DNA of 60,000 bases, from positions 33,143,934-33,203,933 of the forward strand of contig NC_045138.2 of assembly GCF_008831285.2 (NCBI RefSeq), read 5' to 3'. Under the pieces are notes generated by a model that was given only the letters and a program-made list of their open reading frames with translations, had not been told where the DNA came from and searched no databases. Below, one piece after another: positions 44,967 to 58,176 of the stretch; position 1 is the first letter of the stretch, and each line of letters opens with the position of its first letter. Source of the stretch: Nymphaea colorata. Taxonomy: Eukaryota; Streptophyta; Magnoliopsida; Nymphaeales; Nymphaeaceae. The position numbers were made by a program, and so were the translations under genes.

Positions 44967-47900
44967 GTGGCATTGGTGGGAATGGTGTTGTACAAACTTG
45001 AAAAGGTTACTGATGTTCACAATTCGTCCTAGATGATGGAATGGGAAGAATTGATGTTACCTGATGGTAGGTTATTCAAATGTCTGCCGGTACGTTAGTC
45101 CTGTAATTACCTTCTGATTTGAAACATTGTGCCTTCAACATTTTTTATAGTAAACTTGGTAAGCGTCGATCATATTTCTCAGGGTAAATGATGTGTAGGA
45201 ATCAAATGAAATTTCTTTGGTTGAGTAAGCTTCTTCCTTGGCTATCTAATTTAACTAGTGCTTTCATAATCCACAGAAAACCGCATGAAGTGCTGTTTGT
45301 CATAAGTTGAACTCTAGCAGCCTTGGTCCAGATGTTGCGTACGTGAAAAGCACCGACTGCTATGTAAAATTTCTCTTTCTCTACCATATGCAAATTTTGG
45401 GAGCCATTTTCTAGTTTGTCACGTGGTCTCCCGATCTTATTTATTAAGGCAATATTTCCTTTGCAGGAATGGCTGTTATGTTTGTGTTCATGGTCCTTTG
45501 AAGATGTTCCAAGGAAAAAGGCTTTTAAACTCTTTCTGTGTAAGGTATGCACAAAAAAAAAAAATTATGTAAATTTTCTTTAAATAACATGCTTCTCTAA
45601 GCCTTGATTGTGCACCTTGATTATTTTGTCCACTTCATTTTTGTGATTGTGTTGCTCAATGTAGCTAAGACAATTTCTGGAAACTGCAACTTGTGGCAAA
45701 TGGCAGCCAATTTTCTAGCTGTTTTGTCAAAGCACTGGAATATCAAATAAACTAAAACATGGTATATGCTTTGAAGTGGTAGTGTTTGTGCCTTTGCTGC
45801 AAAGGGTTGGAGACAGGGTTTCTAGCTGGTAAAAGTATCTTGGTAGTGGTTTGCATTTCCTCATTCATGCTTTGGAGTTTGGATTTTATGTATTAAAACT
45901 TAAAAGTAATGTCGTTGTGGCTTGGCCAGGCCCAGAACCCTGAAAAGCTTATTTATATTCATCTGGAATAGCTTTAGACCATGTTCGGTCCTTCGTTGTA
46001 TACGCTTAGGAGGCAAGCGCTAAACCATAAGCACATATATTGGCAATATTTTCAAACTATCATGAAGAATCACAAAAAAGAATAAACAACAAAGAATTGC
46101 AAGGCCTTTTTTCTCAAAATTAATTTTAAATATTTTCAAAACATTTTAATCATTAATTGAATCTTTACTAATGTTTTTTCTAAGAAAATTAGTTGGAAGT
46201 TCATAATTTAATATTCTCTCCATGGTTTTTATGTATTTTTCAATTTCTGCAAGACCTTGCATCAAACATACAAGCAGACACATGCATACTTATGATACAT
46301 GGTTTTATATATATGTGCAGTGTTATGAGAATGCGGTTGGTTATAGTTGCCTTAAAACTTGGCACCTAATGAGCCTGGTTAGAAATGAGTTCAGGATATC
46401 TATGAACAGGTATCATCACCCTTAATGTTCTTAAGTAGGTTCTCCAGTTGGTTGGGATTGTCAGTGCTTAGTACCACCTAATCTTAGTAGTCAAAGGTGC
46501 AGCTAGGTGCCCACCTAAGTACTTGTTACCAGGCTGATTGACTAGGCATCACATTTAGGTTGCACTGCCTGGCGGAGCTGAATAGATGCTGATCATGAGA
46601 TTTTTCCATTTTAATCTCAATATTTCTGCAGTTCACTATTTTTATATGATTTTTTCTAGACTTTTTACTTGGTCAGCAGCCTCGGCCAATGTAGCACCTT
46701 TTGCTACTGAGTGTATGCACCTAATGAACATGTTCAGCAAGAAAAGGGTGCCTAACCTATTTTTGGTGACTGCATCTTATCTATAGTTACGATATCATGG
46801 TTTTGCTAGAAGACAAGGGAAGAAGCAGAGGCTTAAAACACCTGAATGCAGGCTGTCATGCTTGTTCCTGTTTTTTTTATCACAATACACAATGTTGAGG
46901 ATGAGAAGAGGCTTATCTATAGTAATCTATTTTTGAATGTAAAGAATCTGTTTAATAGCTTGAGATGACTCCAGATGATAGATTGCTTCGGTATGGTCTA
47001 CGATGAAAGCTCTCTTTGGGATTATCGAGGTTGGAGAACAAGGCTACAGATTTGAACTAATGGAACGTTAATTTGGTATGGTCTATGACTATGATGTAAG
47101 CTCTCCCAAGTGAAGTATTGACCCAAATGTAACTTAATCCTAGAGGACTTGGTAATGGATCGGCTAACTGGTTTAGGATCACCTGATCCTGGACTATTGC
47201 TTACAGCGCCAAGTTAATTATTACCCAAGGTCACTAAGAAATAAACTAATAGTTGTTTATTTGAAAAGCACTAATTTTGTGCATGTGTGTGTGCATATAT
47301 ATATATATATATATATAAATAGTGATTTCTTTAAGTAAATCTGCATGATATAGACTACATCAATCTTATTTCCTTCCATTTCAAAGTTTTTTGGTGTTAA
47401 GGTCAACACATTTGATGTAAGACTACACCAGTCTTATTTCCTTCCATTTCAAAGTCTTTTGGTGTTAAGGTCAACACATTTGATGTAAGACTATACCAGT
47501 CTCATTTCCTTCCATTTCAAAGTCTTTTGGTGTTAAGGTCAACACATTTGATGTATGACTACACCAGTCTACATTCTGTTGTGATATTTTGAAAATGATA
47601 TGATGTTTTTCTCAATTATTTGCAATTTTGAATTATTAATTTTTGTATGATTGTGCCATGAGTAAAATTTGTATTATATCGATGCAATTTACATGGTTTG
47701 ATATGTATTTACTCAAGCCCTGAGATGCCAAAATCAACATGCAATAAAAGCCTAAAGGCAGAATTCATAACCTTAAAAAAGGATATATGGTTTACTGTGA
47801 ATTGAGTGAAAGATGTTATTATACTGTTCATCATGCTTGCTTTAGCATTGGGTCAGTCCATCAGTTGTCATATTATACACATACAACACCAACTCTAGCG

Positions 47901-49843
47901 AAAAAAACTCACTTTTAAAAGCAGAAGGGGTAATGTTGTTTTGTTTTCCACACCTAATTCTTTCTCCTTATGGCTGCTATCTTGACACTTTAATTACTCG
48001 TTTTATATGCTCCAACTTATTATAAAAATGAAAAGTTTGCACCATCAAAACTTTCCACTAGGGTTTTCATCTCACTTTTACTATTTTTTTGCAGATTATT
48101 TGTTCAGATATTCAAGAATTTAACAGTGAATGTCACATGCCGCATCCCCCAAACAACTTTTGCATGAAGGTGTAAGTGCTTCTTTTGTACAATAGAATCA
48201 TTTCGTAGGTCATGTTTTAATATATAGTTCATGAACAAACCGGCAAGTACAGAATACAAGCAGTTGAGAATATATCCATCAGGTAATTGTGTTGGTTGAG
48301 TACTTCTAACTCACGTTTATCACTCCTTAGAGCACAGCCATCAGATGACATGAACTGATGCATTTTTTCCATGTTTACATAAGCATCTTTTGTGAAAATA
48401 ATATTTCATTAGAATGTTTTTGTTTATTTGTGTCATAAGCATGTTGGTATGTTTTGTCTTTGTGTCTGAATCTTGAGCGTCAGATGTATCTATGTTAAAT
48501 ATTACATATTGCAAGAATTCACTGCTCAACTTTTTTACTCCTAAGCTTGAAAAAGGCTCTTAGAATCCTCCCATGGATTTTAAAAGCTTTTTCTTCTTGG
48601 CACTGCTTAGAAGCTGTTAGAGGGCAGGAACATGATCGTCTTCTAATTTTTGTCCTTTGCTTCTATTTTCTTTTTTCGGTCTTGTGGACATAGTTCATAA
48701 CAATACCTGAGAACTTGGTGGCATGTAGGAATAAAAGGTGTTTTCAGATAAGAGTTGTGTTTTTGGGCCTTCAGCTACCTCTACTCACTTCTTACAAGAA
48801 AACCTAGCAACAACCCGCACACTCAATTCCTAATCCCCGATTAGAGCAATCTCTCATGCGGGGAAAACCCTTCATTAACATTCGATCACCTAAATGTTGA
48901 CCTAACGACCCCATTGTAAGTGTCAACTGGGTCTATCCAATGGACTTGGTCGACAATCTAAACCCATGGCTATTAGTTTTTGATTGCAGACCAATGGGCT
49001 ATCCCTTCCATTCAATAGTGGTAATTGTTGCTATCTTATTATTGTTTTTCACTTGTGCAATATCTGTTAAGATTTTGCTATGCTGACATCATTGATACCT
49101 TTTTGAATTTTTAAATGGTCAAGTTCAGTATTTTATCAATAGAATACGATTATTAGGACCATTAAACTGTCACAACCACCAGGTATAAGGTTGACATAGG
49201 TAGTGTAGCCTAGTGATGCAGAAAGTTTGGTTAAGTTAGGTCAATTAGGTCCTCCTCTCCCTTTTCTTGAAGATATGTTGTTTTGCTAACGATGGAGCAG
49301 TATCGTCAAATGATAGAGATTTTGGATAACGATTTCATCATTAAAGATTCATTTAAGATTTCCTCAATAAGCAAGGATTTTGTCCAAAGTATATCTAAGG
49401 GCACAAGGAAGGCTAAATCTTGCTTGTCCCATGTTTCTATCATTCTATGTTAATTCCGATCTAGAAACATGTGTGGCAGTTTTCTCATTGGACAGTTTTG
49501 GAGCTGCTAGCCTGTGAGTTGATATGCAACGAGTTTGTTCTTAGAAAAGTTTGTAGCTACCTTGATCTAATTACTGTTTTTGGTTTCATAGAGCTATAGA
49601 ACAAGGATTGCATGTGGATGAAGTCAGGCGGCCAGGGTTGCCCAAGAAGCGTGTTCTGTAAGGCTTTCTCTCTCTGTCTCTCTCTTTCTCGTGTTCATCA
49701 CTAGTATTTTTCATTTTTGCAGTGAAATGATTGATTTTTTGGCAAGCGAAGGATTTATCTATTCAACTATTGATGATGACGATTACAAATCAACCACTAA
49801 TGCTAGGATGCTGAAGTTTTTTGGTCATGTTGGGGTATTGTAA
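44967..49843 (+). pseudogene. replication protein A 32-kDa subunit (RPA2) pseudogene
   Basis: Exon remnants on the plus strand encode the OB fold and the C-terminal winged helix of RPA2, the single-strand DNA-binding RPA subunit used in replication and repair. The segment 44967-45066 gives VALVGMVLYKLEKVTDVH, then LDDGMGRIDV; 45183-45224 gives VNDV and ESNEISLVE; 45467-45544 gives NGCYVCVHGPLKMFQGKR; 49592-49657 gives AIEQGLHVDEVRRPGLPKKR; 49723-49843 gives EMIDFLASEGFIYSTIDDDD and ends at a TAA. Splice sites remain at most borders. It is broken by a one-base frameshift before LDDG, a TGA at 45062 where an Arg codon is expected, and a TAG at 45196. The N-terminal exon and the strands after FCVR are not identifiable. 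The large gap 45545-49591 holds repeats. Confidence 0.85.
46970..47765. repeat. repeat inside the RPA2 relic, duplicated at 50.02-50.64 kb
   Basis: GATAGATTGCTTCGGTATGG through GCGCCAAGTTAATTATTACC, an AT run and CTGCATGATATAGACTACA recur in the same order at 50020-50640. Inside this copy a 68-bp unit is repeated three times at 47353-47556 plus a partial fourth, whereas the other copy has it once. Confidence 0.85.
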
Positions 49844-50019
49844 AATGTAACTACTTTATTTTCATTCAAGTTCCTTACATTTATTTGGTGCTATACGAAC
49901 CTTATACAACTGGGCATGAGCTTTTGAGCGCACAACTTGTTGGAGGATTTTGTGGCTTTTCCTATTTTGTATATTTTTTTTCAGCCTAAGTCGGTGGAAA
50001 CTAAGCTGCGTAATGAGCA

Positions 50020-50274
50020 ATCAGGTGATAGATTGCTTCGGTATGGTCTACGTTGAAAGCTCCCCTTGGGATTATCAAAGTTGGAGAACAAGGCTACAGA
50101 CTTGAACTAATGGAATGTTAATTCGGTATGGTCTATGATGTAAGCTCTCCCGAGTGAGGTATTGACCCAAATGTAACTTAACCCTAGAGGACTTGGTAAT
50201 GGATGGGCTAACTGGTTCAGGATCACCCGATTCTGGGCTATTGCTTACAGCGCCAAGTTAATTATTACCCTAGG

Positions 50275-50319
<45 letters not shown>

Positions 50320-50640
50320 GTGCACAAAAATTAGTGCTTATCAAATATATATAGTGATTGCTTTAAGTAAATCTGCATGATATAGACTACACCCGTCTTA
50401 TTGCCTTCCATTTCAAAGTCTTTTAGTGTTAAGGTGAAGACATTTGATCAGTTGTGATATTCTGAAAGTGATATGATGCTTTTCTCAATTATTTGAAAAT
50501 TTGAATTCTTAATTTTTGTATGATTGTGCCATGAGTAAAATTTATATTATATAGATGCAATTTACATGGTTTTGATATGTATTTACTCAAGCCTTGAGAT
50601 ACCAATTGCAATAAAAGCCTAAAGATAATATTGTTTTCTC
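50020..50640. repeat. second copy of the 46.97 kb repeat
   Basis: This starts directly after the last RPA2 exon region. It has a TA microsatellite at about 50280-50318 in the position of the AT run in the first copy, and a single 68-bp unit. Confidence 0.85.
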
Positions 50641-51890
50641 GTCAAATATAAATGTTGGGCATATGATCACCAGACATAGATGTTGATCGAGGATGGTTTT
50701 GGAAAAAGAGATGTCTATTATTTGAATGATTTATGATCTCCAATTATTTTGTGTGTTTTGTGTCAATAAGAGAAGTGAAATGCACATCTGAGAAGGCAAA
50801 CAGTAGTAGCTACTATGAACTGACAATTGAGATATGCCTACAAAAGAAAGCATATGAAAAGGAAAAATCGTTACTGAAAACAAGAAATAAAGCAGTTTTG
50901 GTTTTTGAGTTCTAAAATCCTTCTGTGGTGAAACCGGGTGTATAACCTTTTGTTGGTTTCTAAACTTTCTCCACTTGCTCATGGTTGTTCAATTGTCTGG
51001 AGAATTACGAATGGCCTTATTAGTTTTATTTTAATCTGTTACTATTCGTTATTCATGAAAACACAACATTGTATATGGAAATATTAGGAAGAGAATCTAC
51101 CATAGCAGGCCATTGTCTTCATTAAATATGGTTGTTTCTATATGTGCTCTTTGAGTTTGACATTGTATAAATGCTTTCAATTGCTTTATTTTGTTCACAT
51201 GTTTTTAAAGTCACATGACTAGACTTTTCTTCTTTGTCACTTTCACAAGTGACCATTGCAGATGTTGAAATTATCCTTGACCCAGCTGTCTGTCGAGGAT
51301 TCTCTGCAATGGAAAAACCCACAAGAATGATGATTAGAAATGCTTGAATTATCTGCTTTTTGTTGGATGGTTCATGGGCATGATGGGGGGTTAGGTTTTT
51401 TTCTTTCCTATCTACAGTACCCCTACAAAATGCAACTTTAGCCAAAGAGGAGCACTGCATAACCTAGACTTAGTGGGGTCTCTTCCATATGCACAGGTCT
51501 CTCTCTGTCTCTCTTGCACACACACAGATAGATATGTCATGAACATGTGTGTGTGTCTCTCTCTTTGTCTTACCCAAATAGAAAGACACATGTGCACGTG
51601 CACAAGTACTGAAAAACATGTATTTGTTGATGTGCAGCTAGTGCTTGAATTCTTATGGAATTTCTAAAATATCACAACGCAGGTGGATATGGCTGAGTGG
51701 TGTATTAGTGCAGCCTAGAAAAGGATAGAACTGTGCCTTATGGGCCCACTGTTCAAATGTGCATATATAGTGTTTTTATTTTCAGAGCTAACAGAATCCA
51801 CAGTATTGGAATTTGTTCCTGCAGGTCAGGTCAGGAGATTTCCGTGTAGTTTCTTCCTACCAATGCTAATAAACAGAAGCTAAAAACAAA
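50641..51890. other. no recognised gene
   Basis: Short frames only. Simple CT, CA and GT runs occur at 51500-51565. Confidence 0.35.
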
Positions 51891-51892
51891 CA

Positions 51893-53289
51893 AAGAGACT
51901 ACTTGCCTATCTTTGAGCAAGTCATTGCCTACCTAATAATCAGCCAAGATAAATTCACACAAATCAATTTGGATGCCAGAACATTGTTACGAACACTAAT
52001 AAAAACTTGATTTTGCAGTAGAAAACAATATCAAACTATTGTGCGGAAGGGCCGCAAGAACATTCATCAAACAGTTCCCTAAGCAAACCTTAAAAGAAAA
52101 TAACAAGAATACCGTCTTGCCTTCATAAGAAAACAAGTTGAGATAAATTGGCAACCACGAGACAGCAAAGTATTTTACACTACTCCGAAAAATTAAACAA
52201 TAACGAACTTTTAGGCTCCATCTAACCGCTAGATTTTCAACTGCATCGACTCCAGCCAGGACCACCAACAAGTCGGACCTGCAGCCAGCCCAGTAGGGAT
52301 GACAATGGTCTGTTTTCACTCACTGATCTGAGTACTGGCTAGCTTAGAAACAGAACCAAGATGACAGGACTTGTATTCAGACAGATCCAGTTTGTACACA
52401 AGTTTGTTGTGTACTGGATACATGTTCAGGAGGCAACAAGGATCTCATCCCCATGTAAATTTTCAAACTGCAACCTAGTTGAACCAGAATCTAGTACCAA
52501 AATTTAGAACTATGTCCTCAACTGAATCTGAAATAAGTAGATTGGACATGGTAAAACCTGATTTAAATACCAAGCCTGATTTAAATACCAGGTATAACCC
52601 TTTCTTATACCAGGATTCAGCCTCCCCCCTCCAAAAAACCCTTGCCAAAACCTGGAGAAAAACCAGGTTTTCATGAAACTGGTGCACAGTCAAAGATCTT
52701 GAAAAATGTTTTGAAGGTTGTTTTGCCTTTGAAACATATTTTTCGAGCGGGTAGCCAAACACCCCATTTTTTGAACAATTTTAGTATTTATTTAGGATTT
52801 TTTCAATTCAACATAGTTTATATAGAAAAGTAGAACAAAAATAACACACCACAAAAACAATTTCTCCTAATGACCACATCAACACACAACCACATCAACA
52901 CGCAACACAACCAGCAGACCCACAAACCTTTTCAGATTTTATTTATCAAAAAATTGAGTAAATACATTGAAAAATGGAAACCAATCAACTATTCGACAAG
53001 GCTCCTAAACAACCCATGCCACAATGAAAGTGAGAACTAAACACGACAAGAACTATGTTACAAAACCACTAAAGCAGAAAAAAAAAAGAAAGAAAAGAAT
53101 GAACCACTATAAAATCTAACCAACAATTGCCCAACTCAACAAAACTCAAAAAAGTGTAACTAAACATCCTATTGAAAACAAATCAAACAAATAACCCTCA
53201 CCTATGCTGGACATGTAAAATACCTGACTGAGAAACAAGACTAGTCAATTTTGCAAAATGACTGAGAAACAAGACTAGTCAATTTTGCA
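51893..53289. repeat. dispersed repeat block A1, first copy
   Basis: This matches 55766-57025 (diverged) and 58177-59640 (very close). From about 52590 on it looks identical to the third copy. It lacks about 50 bp (near 52048) present in the other two. It contains AGCGGGTAGCCAAACAC and a 38-bp direct repeat at about 53226-53301. No protein domain was recognised. Confidence 0.85.
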
Positions 53290-55060
53290 AAAAACGTCAA
53301 CATTCAAATCGACCAGTGCTTTTGAAAAAAACTACCCTAAGTCTAGGTAAAAAAATACCCTAAGTCTAGGTTATGCAGATTGAAGACACTCATTAAGATG
53401 GAATAATAGGTCAAGTTTCATATCTTGTCCCACATGGTCTACCTCTCCTGAGACAAAGGAAATAATGGAGAATTTGTCACATTCAACATGACGGACTAGG
53501 TTTGAGGGGTTTCATCTATTCTATGTATGGACGAGCAGTTTGGTAATGAAATGACCAAATATCTTTCAAGACCAAAGGGGGATTAGTTAACTCCTCCTAT
53601 CCCTAGGAAGCCTGGAAGCATGATAAGAGATGTCAAGTTTTTACTGTGAAATACTTTAAAAAATAATCAATTTAACTCATAAGCTTGAGTGCTTGTGTTG
53701 TGCAAATAATATGACCTTCATTTACACACAGTACCTATCAAGTATCAAGTTTCATTTCGCATCAATGTTGCCGATGCTCTAGAAGGGATGCCTTTCAATT
53801 TCCGAAATATGAAGATAAAGGAATCATCCTCGACCTCTTAGATAATAAAAAAAGGAGCAGATATTGAATCCAAAATCACACATCCACGAAAGATTGTCCC
53901 ATTCAATCCTTAAGAGTTCAGCCTTCATGTCTTTCACCTCTTGGCAGGCACCTTTTGCTTTTTTTTTTCTTTTTTTTTCTTTTTTTTCTTTCTTTCTTTT
54001 GCATTTGGCTTTTTGCATTTTGATTTTTTTTTCTTGCCTTTGATTCTTTTTCAGGCCGACCTTCACCTTTAAGGGAATAGGCCGACCTTCACCTTTAAGG
54101 GAATACCTCACCACCCCAAAGGCTACTACGAAGCTCCACCGCTTTGGTGGTTATGTGTAGCTTTGTCACATCTCCAACCCGCTTCACCTTACGGGTTTTC
54201 GACATGCCAAAGGTTCATAAGTCATCATCTTCGCGGAATAGACATAAATCACCTATATGCCTACCCGGTACTCTTGATTACTGACTCATATGAACGACTA
54301 CACAAGCCCCGAGCCCATCTCTCAACTCTCATTTTGCTACCTGCCAAGATCTTACAGAGCATTATGGCTTCTCTCTTAGGATATTTTCATGCTAAATCCT
54401 TGTAGATGCTTAATCATCAGAGTCAATAGCATTTCCTAATCTTAATTTTCTCAGTTTCATAGGATTTTTCCTTACTGCTCATATCCAAAAATTTTTCAGT
54501 TTTCCTCTTCTATTGATTGACAACAGAAACTTGAAATTCTCCATCTACTCGGGGAGGTAAGCAAAGGCATTATCGTTGTGTGAGAAAACACTTTTCAAAC
54601 GTTTTTAAACAGAATTGAAGATTTTCTCTTTTATCAAAGTTCTTGACATCAAATGCTATTTCACCAGGAGGAAGGAACTTTACTCACCTAAAGATAAGGC
54701 TGAATCCTGAATTAGTGATACTAGGGAAACTTCAGACCAAAAATCAAACTCAAATCCAGATTTCAATCCCTAAAGCGAAAGTAAAACAGATTTGCTCTAA
54801 AACAAGGGCAGACTTTTCCAGTTCTTATAGGTTCACAAACCTGGGTAAAAAAGACATTATATTGTAAAGATATGATACCAAAACTAAGCGCTTGTTAGCT
54901 CTATAGAAAAATAGAGGATTTCAGGAAACCAAAATTTACAATTTTTTTTAACAATTCAGAACAGTTTCTGTAAAAAAAAAAAGTACACAAAGTAGAAGTT
55001 CTAAAAGACGGATTTTCCTATTGACATGAAGATCTGTAAAAATCACATCAAACTATACTT
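53290..55060. repeat. dispersed repeat block A2, second copy
   Basis: This is collinear with 37540-39460. A 26-bp string (GGCCGACCTTCACCTTTAAG and on) is tandemly duplicated at about 54053-54103, which is not the case in the other copy. The pyrimidine-rich tract at 53958-54040 is expanded. Confidence 0.8.
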
Positions 55061-55110
55061 GCAATAAGATCAAAAACATAAAACAGTTCTACTTCATTAT
55101 GCTTGCAACC

Positions 55111-55206
55111 AAGATGAAAATACAACTACAGTACGGAGATTTCATAAGATGCATAAGAGCTGTCCAAGATGAAAATACAACTACAGTACGGAGATTTCAT
55201 AAGATG
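55111..55206. repeat. 41-bp direct repeat
   Basis: AAGATGAAAATACAACTACA through TTCATAAGATG occurs at 55111-55151 and again at 55166-55206, without a difference. Confidence 0.95.
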
Positions 55207-55356
55207 ATTAAGGGATTAGCGGGTTGGCGTGCGCCAAGGTTCGATGGGTTTGGAGTGGATTTTATTAATTCGTCCTTAAGGTAAATTTTGAAATACAATA
55301 AGGACCCTTTCACGATAAGAACATAATATCTCGGTTATGGCCTCTACATCTCGGTT

Positions 55357-55514
55357 ATGGGAAGGGGAAGAACTGGATTAAAAGCAATAGCCTCAATCGA
55401 CGAGGAGCAGGTCGAACAGTCAGCCTTAAATGAAAATAGCATCAATAAGAAAATATTCAATAATATCATAATTTTTCCCCAATGCAGGATACTATCTTGT
55501 GGATAAACAAACAC
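55357..55514. repeat. dispersed repeat E, copy at 55.4 kb
   Basis: This matches 37137-37315. The AC, GT and TA microsatellite cluster at 55529-55576 follows directly. Confidence 0.75.
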
Positions 55515-55528
55515 CCTGCCGTTCAAGT

Positions 55529-55544
55529 GACACACACACACACA

Positions 55545-55576
<32 letters not shown>
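55529..55576. repeat. (CA)n(GT)n(TA)n microsatellite
   Basis: A CA run, a GT run and a TA run are contiguous. Confidence 0.95.
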
Positions 55577-55765
55577 GTGTTCACTTCATTAAGCATCTCA
55601 TAAAAGTTGGACAACAAAAGAGACCCAGTGTGAGAAGTCACCATACCCACTTGTCAGGCTTGTGTCATGTCTCAACAAATCCTTGTGCCTTCAGACCTAA
55701 AAGCCGAATTAAACAATCAAACTAAAAAATCAAACACAAGAAGACTAATCGATTCTATCCCACCT

Positions 55766-57025
55766 AACCAAAAACTTGATTTTGCAGTAGAAAACTATAT
55801 CAAACTACTGTGCGGAAGGAAAGGACAGCCATTCAAATTGGCTGTTCCAAAACCGGACATCCACAAGAACATTCATCAAACAGTTCAATAAGCAAACCTT
55901 AAAAGGAAACAACAAGAATACTGTCTTGCAGATAAATTGGCAACCACGAGACAGCAAAGTATTTTACACTGCAATGAAAACTTAAAAAATAGAACGAACT
56001 TTTAGGTTCCATCTAACCGTAGACCAGCTAGAATTTCAACTGCATCGACTACAGCCAGAACCACCAACAAGTCGGACCTGCAGCCAGTCCAACAGGGATG
56101 ACAATGGTCTGTTTTCACTCACTGATCTGAGTCCTGGCTAGCTTAGAAACAGAACCAAGACAACAAGATTTGTATTCAGAATCCAGTTTGTTGTGTACTG
56201 TCATGAGGCAACAAGGATCTCATCCCCATGTAAGCTTTCAAACTTCAACCTAGTTGATCCAGAATCTAGTACCAAAATTAAGAACTATGTCCTCAACTGA
56301 ATCTGAAATAAGTAGATTGGACATGGCAAAGCCTGATTTAAATACCAAGTCTAACCCATTCATATCCCTAGGAGTCAGCGCCCCCCCCCCCTCCCCCGCC
56401 AAAACCCTTGCCAGTGCAAAACCTGGAGAAAAACCAGGTTTTCATGAAACTAGTGCATAGTCAAACATCCTGAAAACAATCTTTCGAAAGTTTTGCCTTG
56501 AAACCTATTTTCCGAGCGGGTAGCCAAACACTGCCTAAGTATTTTCTGGATATATGGAAATAGATGATTTCAAAAAACAAAAAAATCAGAATTTTTTGAA
56601 AATTTGGTATTTATTTAGGATTTTTTCAATTCGACATAGTTTCTATAGAAAAGTAGAACAAAAATAGAACACATCAAAAACAATTTCTCCTAATGACCAC
56701 ATCAACACGCAACACAACCAGCAGACCCACAAACTTTTTCAGATTTTATTTATCAAAAAATCGAGTAAAGACATTGAAAAATGAAAACCAATCAACTATT
56801 CAACAAGGCTTCTAAACAAACCATGCCACAATGAAAGTGAGAACCAAACACGACAAGCACTATGTTAGAAAACCTCTAAAGCAGAACAAAAGAAAAGAAA
56901 AGAATGAACTACTATAAAATCTAACCAACAATTGCCCAACTCAACAAAACTCAAACGATTGTCCAACTCGACAAAACTCAAAAAAGTGTAACTAAACCAA
57001 AATATGATCCTATTGAATTACGACT
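55766..57025. repeat. dispersed repeat block A1, diverged copy
   Basis: This is collinear with 51993-53170 but has many substitutions, a long C tract at about 56380-56390, and an insertion near 56540-56590. Confidence 0.85.
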
Positions 57026-57256
57026 CCGATCATACTGAAAGTGAAAATTACACCTGAAACTAAGGTGAAGTTTCAAAACATAAGCATGTAATGCTCCAGT
57101 CAGTCAGACCTTAATTTTAGCATCAAAACTATTTCAAAAAACGCTTATTTTGAAGCTAGAATCAGGTGTATTTTATTTTCATGTCAGCAAAAAAAAAAAA
57201 AAAGTCCAAAACCTGTCGTTCAAAACTGGATGCCTGAGGATTAAAATCTCAAGCAA

Positions 57257-57841
57257 CTAGAGGCAGGTATCAGGGAAAGATGCAATTTGTGGTTGAGAAA
57301 TTGAAACTCTAATAAACTCATGAGTGCATTGATCTATCTTGCGATTCCATAACAAAGAAGAGTCTTGAGAGTTGTGTCCATATTGAGAGCTCCAAGGAAG
57401 ATTTCTACCGAGAGAATTCATCCAATGTGTGGCTACATGGAACTTCCCTACAATCATTATCTGTTGCCCATCTCCCATTGAGATCACTTCAAGTTCCTCG
57501 GTGTTCTGCTTCTTCATCTTTATTGAAGTCTTCAACCACTCAGGCCCAAAACTGGTTCAAATTTTTTGACTTTGGTGAAAGCCCTCTTCATGCTCATTCC
57601 AAGCTGCAGCTCTATGGATTGGGGGCGCAAAGCCTCCTTGTTGAACTCTGTCTTCTTACCTTTCACAATGACATTGGGTTCCCTGAGAGGTAAGTCAAGC
57701 ATCTTATCCACCATGCCTATGTCTAACCCAACAGGTTTCCCTCCATCCTCCATATCTGGTCGACTTTCTTCACTATCTATAAAGCCTTTTATCATCATAT
57801 TAGAGCCACCCAGACCCTCAGATTTCCCCTCTAGTGCCTAA
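57257..57841 (-). pseudogene. frame-broken coding-like segment of unknown origin
   Basis: On the minus strand two frames join across a shift near 57535: one with EESRPDMEDGGKPVGLDIGM and KVKKFEPVLG, then LKTSIKMKKQNTEELEVISM and on to ASFPDTCL. Composition and length suggest a former coding region, perhaps the linker of a LINE ORF, but no diagnostic motif is present. A single-base frameshift would unite them. Confidence 0.3.
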
Positions 57842-57904
57842 CGGCCATGGCCCTCCAACTAACGAGTTTCCTTTGTCATATGTGAATTTTTTTATTGAAG
57901 AAAA

Positions 57905-57925
57905 GTATATATATATATATATATC

Positions 57926-57979
<54 letters not shown>
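57905..57979. repeat. compound (TA)n(GT)n microsatellite
   Basis: About 38 bp of interrupted AT followed by about 37 bp of GT. A 100-codon minus-strand frame across it is an artefact of the repeat. Confidence 0.95.
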
Positions 57980-57980
<1 letters not shown>

Positions 57981-58176
57981 CTTAAATGGCAGGGCAAGTT
58001 GAAAATTTTGTTCTTATAACAAATGCTGGACAATCTTGTCCTAAGGACAAGTGTCTTGAGAACAGTTGTCCTTGCAACCAAAAGGTATTTATTATTTAAG
58101 AGGTCAAACATGGGCTTCATCCCCTCTCACATGATGAAGGGGCTAGTCACATGCTTTGTTCTATAATTATGAACAA

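Noticed and set aside
47353-47570. Regular 68-bp repeats considered as a CRISPR-like array
   Set aside because: Units are adjacent without unique spacers in a plant nuclear setting; this is an ordinary tandem repeat.
48074-48165. Exon-like segment with good splice sites in the RPA2 gap (TTTTTTGCAG acceptor)
   Set aside because: Its translation does not match the RPA2 region expected there, so it was not counted as an RPA2 exon.
53824-54114. 96-codon Lys/Glu-rich minus-strand frame
   Set aside because: It is the reverse complement of a long T-rich pyrimidine tract in repeat A2.
57818-58120. 100-codon minus-strand frame
   Set aside because: Half of it is translated TA/GT microsatellite (His-Thr and Tyr-Ile repeats).
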